Both the position numbers and the translations under genes were made by a program. This document shows positions 54,300-62,881 of a stretch of DNA of 64,000 nt, one piece after another. The notes under the pieces were generated by a model, which had not been told where the DNA came from, did not search any database, and saw nothing but the letters and a program-made list of their open reading frames with translations. The DNA is from JBQTGK01 sp052400665 (GTDB taxonomy: Bacteria > Bacteroidota > Bacteroidia > Bacteroidales > Marinifilaceae), in the NCBI GenBank assembly GCA_052400665.1, contig JBQTGK010000009.1; one strand, given 5' to 3'. Within the stretch, counting starts at the first letter, position 1. Each line of letters starts with the position of its first letter.

Positions 54300-55442
54300 A
54301 TGAAAACACTATTAGTATTCTACACTTTCACACTTATATCACTTAATCTTTTAAGCCAAGAAATGATAAGCGGTTGCGTTTTAGCAGAAAATGGCAAACC
54401 CATACCTTACGCAAGTATTAGTATTAATGAAACGATTGGAACTATAACTAATACAGATGGTTTTTTCAATTTAGAACTACCACAAAATAAACTTGATACA
54501 CTTTTGGTTAGATGTTTAGGATATAAATCGAAATCATGTACTATAGATGAAATAAAAGAACGAAAAACTGTTCTACTATCTCCAGTATCTTACCAACTTG
54601 ATAATATTACAATTTCACCTATTGATCCTGAAAATATAGTAAAAGAAGCTACAAAAAAAATTAAGACTAATTACAACAGAAATATTAAATTATACGGAGT
54701 ATATGGACAAACATTTCTCTCAAATGGAAAATACCAAGGGATTTTTAAAGCAGATATAAATGTCAATATTAAAGGATTTAATAAGAATAGACCATCAAAA
54801 ATTGAAACTGAAGTTCTGAAACACGAATTGTACTTATCTGACACATCAAGACATTTTATATCAGAGAATGCATTATTAAAAACAATGTGTGTGTCTTATA
54901 AACATTTTATTCTTTTAAAAAACTCTTACACATTTACATATGAAGGAAGATTCTTTAGTAATAATAAAGAAATAATAAAAATAAGCTTTAAACCGAAAGA
55001 AGTTGACACCGGAAAAACACAGGTAAAAGGCTATATGTTCATTGACAATGTTACAAAAAGCTATTTATACTTTGATTATTCCCTCGTTAGTAAAGAAGAT
55101 AATTTCTTAATTAACAACGACATAAAGCAAAGAAGAACAGGTTATAATGCGAAAATATCATATGTAGAACAGGAGCATTACTACTCTGTGAATTATGCCA
55201 TAATTACACATGAAATGGATATTATGTTTGATGATGGAACTATAGCCAAAAATCACTCAATATTCAATTTTTTCAGTAAAAACAGTCAAGAAAAGCAGTC
55301 AACTCCCGACAGTACATATCAGTCCATTTCTGATATTCTGAAAAACTCTAAGGGTAAAACTCTCTCAAAATCTAATGATAAAATTAAGAGCTACGTTATA
55401 GAGTCGGATGATGCCCTTGAATTTAAAAGGAGTATTGAGTAA
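54300..55442 (+). CDS. C9: exported carboxypeptidase-like regulatory domain protein
   Basis: The 380-residue protein has a signal peptide (ends around LLSQ, residue 20), then a carboxypeptidase D regulatory-like beta domain (MISGCVLAENGKPIPYASIS..NTDGFFNLELP..LLVRCLGYKS). The remaining 270 residues resemble DUF5686-type outer membrane or periplasmic proteins and have no catalytic motif. Such proteins are usual Bacteroidota envelope proteins. It is the only gene of C9. Confidence 0.75.
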   Translation: MKTLLVFYTFTLISLNLLSQEMISGCVLAENGKPIPYASISINETIGTITNTDGFFNLELPQNKLDTLLVRCLGYKSKSCTIDEIKERKTVLLSPVSYQLDNITISPIDPENIVKEATKKIKTNYNRNIKLYGVYGQTFLSNGKYQGIFKADINVNIKGFNKNRPSKIETEVLKHELYLSDTSRHFISENALLKTMCVSYKHFILLKNSYTFTYEGRFFSNNKEIIKISFKPKEVDTGKTQVKGYMFIDNVTKSYLYFDYSLVSKEDNFLINNDIKQRRTGYNAKISYVEQEHYYSVNYAIITHEMDIMFDDGTIAKNHSIFNFFSKNSQEKQSTPDSTYQSISDILKNSKGKTLSKSNDKIKSYVIESDDALEFKRSIE

Positions 55443-55521
55443 CCATTATAGATTGCCGCTGATCATAATTATTGAATATTTTACGGGAAGATTAAATGAT
55501 AACGCAAGTTGCTAACAAAAG

Positions 55522-57256
55522 TAACCGTTGCACAACCGATTAAAATTTCTGATATTACGATAAGAGCCTTAAATATTTGTTATTTGACAGATTTTTAAGG
55601 CTTCATTTTTTAAATGATGATGATATGAGTTTTAAATTATTAAGTTCTTAGAGGGAAGCTAAACGAGCCAAATATGCTTTTTAAAATAGCGAAATGACTA
55701 ATCGCCTGATTGGTCATTGTTTCAGCTGTTTTACTCATAAACTTCAACATCTTTTTAAGATTATAAGCAGTAGCTGACATATGCATCACTTTATTGGCCT
55801 GAGCAATTCCAATGGTGTTGATTTTTCTTAGTCCCATAAACTGGGTTAAGGTTCCGAAAACAGGTTCGACAGTAGATTGTCGCTTGCCTTTCATTATTTT
55901 TCCAAGCTTACTTCTAACCCTTTTATTATTGCGTTCATATTGATCTTTATACACAGTAATGGCAATTTTTTTCTCAAAACCTTTACCAATGCATTTTTGT
56001 TTAGTCGGACAATTTTTACAATCACTTCTTTTGGTTAGGTAATGATCTTGCAAAGAGTTTTTCATCATTTTTCGTTTGCGAAAAGTAACTTTCTTTCCTT
56101 GTGGGCAAAGCCAGTAGTTTTCTTCTTTACAAAAGATAAATCCTGCCGGACCACCTTTGTAAGTTCCATGCTGTGGAATGTAGCTTATAATGTTTTCTTT
56201 TTCCAAAAACGCGTAGTTTTCTCCACTACTGTAACCTGCATCAGCCAAAAGAGTAGTCCACAATAAGCCTTGTTCTTTTAGTCTTTGTTTCAAACGCTTT
56301 GTGGTATCCTGCAAGTATTGACTGTCTTTTTTGTCGGCATGATAGGCTTTTACATCAGTGATTACATGATGGGCAGTATCAACACTGATATTGTTTAGAT
56401 AGTTAAGTTTCCTTGCTTTCCCTGGCTTTACACTTATTCGTGCATCGGGATCGGTGGGACTGTAATGGGTTTTATTACTGGTATACTTGGCTCCTTTATT
56501 GCTTGCTCCAGGTCGTTGATCCTGATTCTTTTTCCAATTTCGATTGCGACTTTCTATCTCCTGTAATTCTCGCTTACTTGCCGTAATTGTTTGTTGTTTT
56601 TCTGGGGCTTTATTCTTTTTAGGTTTACGATCTTCCCGACTTTGGTAACGAGCTTTTTGAAGGTAGGCTTCCAATTGTTCTTCAGGAACTTTCAGCTCCA
56701 AACTATCCATACTTGCATTGGCTTTAATTGGAGCAGAATCGATCGCCTGAGTGTGACCGCTAACAATTCCTTTTTCTACACACATACTTAAAACATGAGT
56801 AAAAACCTGCTCAAATAAATCCTCTGGAAATAACTGACGAGTTCGACTTAGTGTACTGTGCCAGGGTAGCTGTTCGTCAATATCGAAACCTAAGAAAAAT
56901 AAGATGTCAAGCCGCATAGAGCAATGCTCCATCAGCTTTCTATCGCTGATGATATTTTCCAAATAACCAACCAAACAGAGCTTATAGAAAACGACTGGAT
57001 CGATACTTTTCTGTCCACATTTACCGTAGTAAGTATCCGTTTGTTTATATAAAAAGGATAAATCTAAAACCTCTTTTAACCTGCGGTAGAAATTATTTTC
57101 AGGAACCCGATGTGAGAGTTGAAAGCTTGAAAATAACTTCTCTTGATAAAGCTTCTTCCCTTGCATGTTTTGTTTACAAGTTATGCCTTTATTATTGAAA
57201 AGTAAAGATATTATTGTTAGATTTATAAACAAGTTATTAAGAGTTGTGCAACAAGC
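55522..57256 (-). mobile_element. IS1182-family insertion sequence inside attC-9
   Basis: About 1735 bases. The inverted ends share GTTGCACAAC (55527-55536) and GTTGTGCAAC (57243-57252), extended by similar TTAA segments. ACAAAAG flanks both sides (55515-55521 and 57257-57263) as a likely 7-bp target duplication. One transposase gene on the reverse strand. Another element with the same left end sits at 63899 in attC-14. Confidence 0.8.
55640..57166 (-). CDS. IS1182-family transposase
   Basis: The 508-residue protein contains the N-terminal segment SIDPVVFYKLCLVGYLENI, the DDE-type middle region with VSGHTQAIDSAPIKANASMDSL and LADAGYSSGENYAFLE, a Cys-rich stretch (CPQGKKVTFRK, CKNCPTKQKCIG) and the C-terminal VEPVFGTLTQFMGLRKINTIG. 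It appears intact. ATG 57166 (MQGKKLYQEK) is chosen; the open frame extends to 57274, but that would begin outside the element. Confidence 0.93.
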   Translation of the reverse strand: MQGKKLYQEKLFSSFQLSHRVPENNFYRRLKEVLDLSFLYKQTDTYYGKCGQKSIDPVVFYKLCLVGYLENIISDRKLMEHCSMRLDILFFLGFDIDEQLPWHSTLSRTRQLFPEDLFEQVFTHVLSMCVEKGIVSGHTQAIDSAPIKANASMDSLELKVPEEQLEAYLQKARYQSREDRKPKKNKAPEKQQTITASKRELQEIESRNRNWKKNQDQRPGASNKGAKYTSNKTHYSPTDPDARISVKPGKARKLNYLNNISVDTAHHVITDVKAYHADKKDSQYLQDTTKRLKQRLKEQGLLWTTLLADAGYSSGENYAFLEKENIISYIPQHGTYKGGPAGFIFCKEENYWLCPQGKKVTFRKRKMMKNSLQDHYLTKRSDCKNCPTKQKCIGKGFEKKIAITVYKDQYERNNKRVRSKLGKIMKGKRQSTVEPVFGTLTQFMGLRKINTIGIAQANKVMHMSATAYNLKKMLKFMSKTAETMTNQAISHFAILKSIFGSFSFPLRT

Positions 57257-57478
57257 ACAAAAGCTAAATTTCATGGGCGCTGGCGAGTCACCTGAGAGTT
57301 AGTTCAATTAAGAAACACCAGCAAGCCAATTAAATTGGTTTGCTGAGAAATATAAACAAATTTATGCGGCTTGCTTTCGCGCGGTTTGAAAAGTAAATTC
57401 TTTGAAATCGCCCATGAAACTTAGCAAGACCGTTGCCATTCATTGGCGAAACGCACTCAAATTGAAAAAATCGAAATA

Positions 57479-57661
57479 ATGAAAAAAAATAATTTACCTT
57501 TAATTTTAATAATCGTGAGTTGTATATTAATAATCTTGAATTTTATTTTCACCTCTGATGAAATGAATTCAGGTTTTTGGTTAAGAATTGCTGCAAGTGT
57601 ATTTTTGATTTTAGCGATGGTTCTTACAATTCGTGATAGAAAAAAAAATAACGCTGAATGA
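57479..57661 (+). CDS. C10: small membrane protein
   Basis: The 60-residue protein has two helices, LPLILIIVSCILIILNFIF (6-24) and IAASVFLILAMVLTI (37-51), and a basic tail. It is the only gene of the 557-base cassette, starting 42 bases after the cassette edge. Bases 57665-57860 hold three TGCGGAAT repeats and no gene. Confidence 0.6.
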   Translation: MKKNNLPLILIIVSCILIILNFIFTSDEMNSGFWLRIAASVFLILAMVLTIRDRKKNNAE

Positions 57662-57863
57662 AAAATTACAATGAAATTTCAGAAAGTTTGCAGAATTTAA
57701 AAAAACTGAACTAAATGCGGAATTTAGCAAATTGCGGAATTTCTCACTCAATCGGAATTGAAAATGTTTGCGGAATAAAACGCTGACTGAATTTAATCAA
57801 ACGCGAAAAGGTAGAAAACGGAATTTAGTCGAATAAATTGAATCCGAAAAGAAAACAACGAAA

Positions 57864-57995
57864 TGGCAACACCGTATAAAAATAATTGCGGTTCAGTGCT
57901 AAAACAAAGGTCGTTGCGTGTTTGTAACGTCTGATTTTCCTTCGGAAAATCCTCGTATACAAACCCGCAACTATTCTTATACAAGACCGTTATAC
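57864..57995 (+). repeat. attC-10 (end of cassette C10)
   Basis: 132 bases. R'' TGGCAAC (57864-57870), L'' CGTATAAAAATAATTGCGG, central TTTTCCTTCGGAAAA stem, L' CCGCAACTATTCTTATAC, R' GTTATAC (57989-57995). AATGGCAAC complements the C10 start GTTGCCATT. Confidence 0.85.
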
Positions 57996-58028
57996 ACCAA
58001 AAAATCAAAGCTTATAAAATTACACTTA

Positions 58029-59375
58029 ATGAAAGCGATTATTTATTTTGCAGCAGCCTTACTGTTGATTTTGTCTTGTAGTAAAGAACAAGACGAAAAT
58101 TTAAAATCTCCAGAAAAAATAAATCCTGATTTTTTTGAACATACTTATTCTAACGACAATTTTAAGGAATACGCTATTAATTATCTGCAATATTCAGATT
58201 CTGTCATACAATTCTCAAACAACTTTATCCAGTTGTATGGATATCCTAAATGGGACTATGGCGATTCATTTAAATATGAACAAAAAATGTATTTGTATGT
58301 TCCTGTTGTTTATAAATCCAACAACGATTTAGTAGGAATTCTTGTTTTATCGTACCATGAGGAAAAAATAGAATCGAAATTATTACTTAACGATACTGAT
58401 TTTATTTCTTCTATTCAATCGGAATATGAACTTTCGCATTTGTTTGCCTATTATGAACAACGCATGTTTGGTTCTATTACAGCTAAAGACTTTAGAGTTA
58501 GACTTCCCGAAGATTCTAAAAATAGAACAAAAGCAGGGATAATGACGTGCTATTATACAGATGTACTTATCGATGGAAAGTGGGTTAATACTCATTGTGA
58601 ATGCATATATCACTTTACAGGTCCTAGTAGTGAAGGAATAGATGCTTTTGGTAATTCAGGAGGTGGTGGTCGGCCTAGTGGTTCTGACCCTTATACTGGT
58701 GGTACAGGAAATCCAATTACTACTCCAGACCCCATACCAGAAATTTTACCAACTCCAGAATTTAAAAATGAAAAAACTGGTTGTGTCTACGATAGATTGA
58801 TGTTAGAAACTAGTTTTATGAAAAATTTGATAAAAGAATATGTTCCAACCAATAGTAAACTTGATTTAAGAATTGAGATTGACGGCGACGGCGTATACGA
58901 CGACCTCCCTTCTAATGTAGCTGGGAGAACATATAACGAAGATAGTCCTAAGAATCCTTACCATAATACTATCTTGATTAGAATTAACAAAGATATATTG
59001 AACCAATCTCCATTGAAGTTAGCAACAGTTATTGCTCATGAGCTTATTCATGCCGAAATTTATCGTTGGTTAGCAGAAAGTAACAATAAAGGGAGTATTC
59101 TTAATGAGAGTCATCCTGGCTTATGGGATGAATATCAAAATAAGAAAAGGGTTGGAACGGCACAGCACGAATTTATGACAAAAGAGTATGTAGAAGATTT
59201 AACTCAACTTTTACAATGGTTCGACAGAGGAAGACATTCTGATGCAGAGTACAATGCTATGGCCTGTAGGGGTTTAGAGAAAACAAGTGCTTTTGTAAAT
59301 ACGCAAGACGAGACTGCAATTAAAGCATTACAAAAAAAGATTAAAAATGAAGAAGGAGATTGTGATGATATATAA
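58029..59375 (+). CDS. C11: lipoprotein with SprT/zincin-like metallopeptidase motif
   Basis: The 448-residue protein has a lipobox (Cys17, LILSC), a Gly/Pro/Thr-rich linker (about 200-245) and a C-terminal region with ATVIAHELIHAEIYRW: HELIH at 337-341 is a zinc-protease HExxH site. A later His (ESHPGLWDEY) may be the third ligand. It is probably a surface or periplasmic peptidase. ATG 58029 is chosen; the open frame reaches into attC-10. It overlaps the next gene by 11 bases. Confidence 0.75.
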   Translation: MKAIIYFAAALLLILSCSKEQDENLKSPEKINPDFFEHTYSNDNFKEYAINYLQYSDSVIQFSNNFIQLYGYPKWDYGDSFKYEQKMYLYVPVVYKSNNDLVGILVLSYHEEKIESKLLLNDTDFISSIQSEYELSHLFAYYEQRMFGSITAKDFRVRLPEDSKNRTKAGIMTCYYTDVLIDGKWVNTHCECIYHFTGPSSEGIDAFGNSGGGGRPSGSDPYTGGTGNPITTPDPIPEILPTPEFKNEKTGCVYDRLMLETSFMKNLIKEYVPTNSKLDLRIEIDGDGVYDDLPSNVAGRTYNEDSPKNPYHNTILIRINKDILNQSPLKLATVIAHELIHAEIYRWLAESNNKGSILNESHPGLWDEYQNKKRVGTAQHEFMTKEYVEDLTQLLQWFDRGRHSDAEYNAMACRGLEKTSAFVNTQDETAIKALQKKIKNEEGDCDDI

Positions 59376-60273
59376 AATAGCTTTGAGTTTAGTTTTATTA
59401 GTTCTTAGTAGTAGTGCTTTTTCTCAGAAATATGACAGCATTGAGGTTTCTAATTCTAAGGAATCAGATGAAATTAATATTACTTCAGTTGGATTTCGCA
59501 CTGGGAATTTACTTTGTGTTGAGATTGTAAAAACGTTACCCTTACCTAAGTTTGGAAATAAAGAAGATTATAGATGGGAATATATTTATCAGCAACCCAA
59601 CAGTCAGAAAGCGATCTTGAAAATGTACTTTCTAGATGGAAAGTTTCTAAAAGGAGATATTGAAAGAAAGGCTATGAAAAAGATTTTTAATGGCTCCTTT
59701 CAAAAAAGAGGAAGGCTCGTGGAAAAAGATGTTTCAACAGAGAAGTTTCTTGTCGAGGAAAATAAGGTGGAAGGCATTTTTAAAATCAAGCTCCCTTTTA
59801 GTTTTGGCTGGTTAAATTCTGATACTTTGGTAAAAGTGGATTTTAAAACAAGAATTTTTGATACCCCCTCAGAACAAGTATTAAATCCAGGTTTAGTTCA
59901 ATCTTATTCGATTAAACCTAATTTAATTGATGGTTTAGCTAAGGTTTATTATGAGTCTTGCACTGTAGAGAAGGATACCCTTAATCCCATACTTAATTTT
60001 ACCATTGGAGTTTCTAACGATATGGTAAGTAGCCTTGTTTATATCAAGCTTCCTAATGAAAGAACAAGAACAGTTAAAATAACCTCCTGTGATTATAGCG
60101 ATATAGAGGAGGAGAAAACTTATTATTACCCTTATTATAAGTTGGAATTTAATCGTAATCCTTTTATAGAATCTGACATCCCCCTAATTGGTAGATATTT
60201 AATTGCAACGGATAGTTTGCCTGGTAAATATGGTGATCCAGAAATACGTTCAGGTTATTTTAAATGTGAATAA
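59365..60273 (+). CDS. C11: exported protein of unknown function
   Basis: The 302-residue protein has a signal peptide (IYKIALSLVLLVLSSSAFSQ) and a beta-rich body without a known domain. An AGGAG at 59353-59357 lies ahead of ATG 59365; an upstream ATG (59347) would overlap more of the peptidase gene. The pair of overlapping genes may be a secreted enzyme and its partner or inhibitor. Confidence 0.65.
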   Translation: MIYKIALSLVLLVLSSSAFSQKYDSIEVSNSKESDEINITSVGFRTGNLLCVEIVKTLPLPKFGNKEDYRWEYIYQQPNSQKAILKMYFLDGKFLKGDIERKAMKKIFNGSFQKRGRLVEKDVSTEKFLVEENKVEGIFKIKLPFSFGWLNSDTLVKVDFKTRIFDTPSEQVLNPGLVQSYSIKPNLIDGLAKVYYESCTVEKDTLNPILNFTIGVSNDMVSSLVYIKLPNERTRTVKITSCDYSDIEEEKTYYYPYYKLEFNRNPFIESDIPLIGRYLIATDSLPGKYGDPEIRSGYFKCE

Positions 60274-60292
60274 AATGCGTAGTGTTTTCGGT

Positions 60293-60423
60293 GTATAACA
60301 AGATATAAAAATAATAGCCGAGACAGTAGTGATTTTAGGAATTGTAGCCCGCTCCAACTTTCTTGTAACTTGATACGAAATCACCACGCTGTCGGCTACA
60401 TATTCTTATACGAGCCGTTAGCA
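60293..60423 (+). repeat. attC-11 (end of cassette C11)
   Basis: 131 bases. R'' GTATAAC (60293-60299), L'' GATATAAAAATAATAGCCGAGACAG, L' CTGTCGGCTACATATTCTTATACGAG, R' GTTAGCA (60417-60423). GGTGTATAAC complements the C11 start GTTATACACC. Confidence 0.87.
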
Positions 60424-60555
60424 AGTGGCAAGTGTAACATTGTGAAGTGTCGCATGAAGGCAGCCAGACTGCAAACCTCTGGACTGACGGACAGAAATCG
60501 CCCATTGCTGGTGCGCGATTGTATCGCGTTCCTTTGATTTAATTTGAAAGTTTGA

Positions 60556-60777
60556 TTGAATGAAGTTATTTTAGGAGAAGTCACAGCTCTAGAGGCAGTA
60601 AAAACAGCCATTAACAAATACAACAATCAAAGACCTCACAGAAGTATAGATATGATGTTTCCAAGTCAAGCACATAAGATGACAGGTAGTCTTAAAAAGC
60701 ATTGGAAACAGAAACCATTACCATTGAATAAAAAATCACTAGAGCCTAAAAACCCTGTAATGATAAACAAGGAATAA
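60556..60777 (+). pseudogene. IS3-family transposase (orfB) C-terminal remnant in C12
   Basis: The frame encodes the end of an IS3-type integrase: ALEAVKTAINKYNNQRPHRSIDMMFP, the conserved YNxxRPH tail of the DDE domain, then a short basic end. Everything upstream is gone. The 21-bp sequence starting AAGTTATTTTAGGAGAAGTC at 60563-60583 recurs at 60977-60997, so the remnant is bracketed by a direct repeat. The insertion destroyed the end of C12. Confidence 0.85.
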
Positions 60778-60999
60778 GAATAAATATAGAATTAAAATTC
60801 AGTAATTATATTTTTTAAAGAGTACAGTTTCAGGAGGTAACCTCAAACTGCAATATCCAATAAGAAGTAAGTTTATCTCCTGAAAATGAAAACAGGAATA
60901 AGATTTTAATATCTTTGTAAAATCGTTACTGGATAAAAATAAAATACTACAATCCAAAAAACAGTAATAATCTGTCAAGTTATTTTAGGAGAAGTCAAC

Positions 61000-61120
61000 T
61001 TCCGTGACACGAGGTACCCCTTCCGTGACATGAGGTACCCCTTCCGTGACAGGGGTTTTTGCTTTCCGTGACAGCAGTTATGCCTTCCGTGACAGAGGTT
61101 TCTTGTTCCGTGACATACGG
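61000..61120 (+). repeat. 21-bp tandem repeat with TTCCGTGACA core (six units)
   Basis: TTCCGTGACA at 61000, 61021, 61042, 61064, 61085 and 61106, with spacing 21, 21, 22, 21, 21. Units 1 and 2 are nearly the same (next bases CGAGGTACCCC / TGAGGTACCCC); later units change in their second halves. Spacers are too short for CRISPR. Confidence 0.85.
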
Positions 61121-61122
61121 AA

Positions 61123-61602
61123 GAGCAAGTTTGTGTCGCGGAAGCCCTATTTTCACCAACGGAAACACAATTGCAGGTAACGCAAATAGTAGCCTGTATA
61201 ACTGAACATCTATTTTTAGATACGGAAAGCCTGCCCAATTCGAAGTTTAAGCCCCCGATAGCGCGAGCTTTTAGCTCGTGCTTTACTTTGCAAAAGTAAA
61301 AACACAAGCTAGCAAAAGTCTAGAATTTCCAATCTGCAATTTAAAACCACCACCATTCCATTTCACCACCTTACTTTAGCTGAGGCTCCGAAGCATACCT
61401 CATAATAAAACCTACATTAGAAATCGTGTAGATTAACTAGCTCATTAGATAACAATACAAAGGGAGGTATGCTACAATAGTAACACACTAAAGTTTTCAT
61501 AAAAAAAATAGTTTCGCTATAGTTATGCCACATAAAATAGTTATTATATTTATAACAAAAACAAACAGCAACTCTTCCTAAAGGAAATGTATCGATAGTA
61601 TG
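61123..61602. other. Non-coding stretch between tandem repeat and second attI-like site
   Basis: I see no gene here. There is one hairpin, GCGCGAGC-TTTTA-GCTCGTGC (61260-61280), of a kind often seen between Bacteroidota genes. Confidence 0.5.
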
Positions 61603-61622
61603 GGTAGGGTTACTGAATAGTT
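61603..61622 (+). other. attI-like primary site, copy 2
   Basis: GGTAGGGTTACTGAATAGTT, identical to 22594-22613. Its GTT is the start of cassette C13 (GTTAGCATTT), whose own R'' (AAATGCTAAC, 62725-62734) is the exact reverse complement. No recombinase gene is found near it. Confidence 0.72.
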
Positions 61623-61727
61623 AGCATTTATTTAAAACGACAAGATTCTAATTCTACTGCAGCTGTGAGAGAAATGAATTTTATAAATATCTATCACAAC
61701 TGTGAGAGATTTTGAATAAATTTGAGC

Positions 61728-62768
61728 ATGAACAAATTATCAGCATATAACAGCTTTTTCGAAAAAATAATCGACACGATTAATTCAGCAAGGTATCAGG
61801 CTTTTAAGTCTCTGAATAAATTTCATATTGGTCAAAATTTTGAAATTGGGAAAATAATTGTTGAAAATCAGGATAAAAACCACTGGGGACAATCTATTGT
61901 TGACACTCTGTCGAAAGACATTAATAAACAAATAGATGGAGTGAAAGGCTATTCGCCTCAAAATTTATGGCGAATGAGACAGTTTTACCTGGAATACAAA
62001 AATGAGCCTGAACTTTTAGAAATAGCAATGAAAATTCCATGGGGACAGAATATGCTTATTATTCAGCAATTAAAAGACAATACGGAACGAAAATATTATT
62101 TACAAGCTACTGACCAATTAGGATGGAGTCGAGCTGTTTTACTTAATCAAATTAAAGCAAATGCTTATCAACATCAGTTAACAAACAAAAAGCTGACTAA
62201 TTTCAAAAAAGCTCTTCCTATACATCTGTCAGAACAAGCGAACGAAGCCCTGAAAAGCGAATACAATCTTGACTTTCTAGGAATCACAAAACCTGTTTTA
62301 GAGAAAGAATTAGAAAATAGACTTATTGAAAATATCAGAGACCTACTTTTAGAACTCGGTTACGGATTTAGTTTTATTGGAAATCAATACAGGTTAAAAC
62401 TTAATCAAAAGGAGTATTTTATTGACTTGTTATTTTATCACCGGATATTAAAATGCTTAATTGCCATTGAATTAAAAACTGTTGAATTTGAGCCAGAATT
62501 TGCTGGCAAAATGAACTTCTATCTTGAACTTCTAGACGAACAGGAAAAACAAGAAGATGACAACCCTTCGATTGGAATAATACTATGCCCTATAAAAGAT
62601 AATCTGGAAGTTGAGTATGCTTTGAGAACAAGTAATAAACCAATTGGAGTTTCAGAATATAAATTGACACATAGATTACCGGAGGAATTTAAAGGGAAAG
62701 TTCCAACTTCAAAAGAATTAAAACAAATGCTAACAAAAGCTATAAATAATGGCGGGAGAAGTTCATAA
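61728..62768 (+). CDS. C13: DUF1016 (YhcG-like) PD-(D/E)XK nuclease family protein
   Basis: The 346-residue protein has the N-terminal DUF1016 helical domain (HIGQNFEIGKIIVENQDKNH..GYSPQNLWRMRQFY..PWGQN) and the C-terminal nuclease-like domain with YFIDLLFYHRILKCLIAIELKTV, giving Asp and Glu-x-Lys. Members accompany restriction and other defence genes. The last 14 codons lie inside attC-13 (from 62728), so the C-terminus is encoded by the recombination site. Repeated CTGTGAGAGA (61663, 61700) precedes it. Confidence 0.9.
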   Translation: MNKLSAYNSFFEKIIDTINSARYQAFKSLNKFHIGQNFEIGKIIVENQDKNHWGQSIVDTLSKDINKQIDGVKGYSPQNLWRMRQFYLEYKNEPELLEIAMKIPWGQNMLIIQQLKDNTERKYYLQATDQLGWSRAVLLNQIKANAYQHQLTNKKLTNFKKALPIHLSEQANEALKSEYNLDFLGITKPVLEKELENRLIENIRDLLLELGYGFSFIGNQYRLKLNQKEYFIDLLFYHRILKCLIAIELKTVEFEPEFAGKMNFYLELLDEQEKQEDDNPSIGIILCPIKDNLEVEYALRTSNKPIGVSEYKLTHRLPEEFKGKVPTSKELKQMLTKAINNGGRSS

Positions 62769-62858
62769 TTGAGAGTTTTGTTGCCCGCACAAACAATCGT
62801 ATTGGCTGACAGAAATGAAGCCCGGAAACCGCCACTATTCATAGCCCAGCCGTTAGGC
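62728..62858 (+). repeat. attC-13 (end of cassette C13)
   Basis: 131 bases. R'' TGCTAAC (62728-62734), L'' AGCTATAAATAATGGCGGG, core TTGGCTGACAGAAATGAAG, L' CCGCCACTATTCATAGCCC, R' GTTAGGC (62852-62858). AAATGCTAAC complements the C13 start at 61620. Confidence 0.87.
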
Positions 62859-62881
62859 ATTATTAAAAAATCATAGATAAG

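Larger units (their letters stand above)
55510..57438 (+). repeat. attC-9, split by an insertion sequence
   Basis: R'' TGCTAAC at 55510-55516 and GTTGCTAAC complement the C9 start GTTAGCAAC. The rest of the site resumes at 57257: ACAAAAGCTAAATTTCATGGGCG pairs with CGCCCATGAAACTTAGCAAG, core GCGCGGTTTGAAAAGTAA, R' GTTGCCA (57432-57438). Removing the insertion and one target copy leaves a site of about 187 bases. Confidence 0.8.

Noticed and set aside
61000..61120. CRISPR array
   Set aside because: The repeat is only about 10 bases with 11-12 base spacers, units 1 and 2 have the same spacer, and no cas genes are present.
60975..61307. Reverse-strand open frame of 110 codons
   Set aside because: About half of it is the 21-bp tandem repeat read through (repeating CHG/SRKG units) and there is no protein-like remainder.
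22594..61622. The 20-bp repeats as the left and right ends of one 39-kb conjugative or phage island
   Set aside because: There are no conjugation, replication or phage genes between them, and each copy ends exactly at a cassette start with self-complementary attC, which fits attI sites better. It is not fully excluded.
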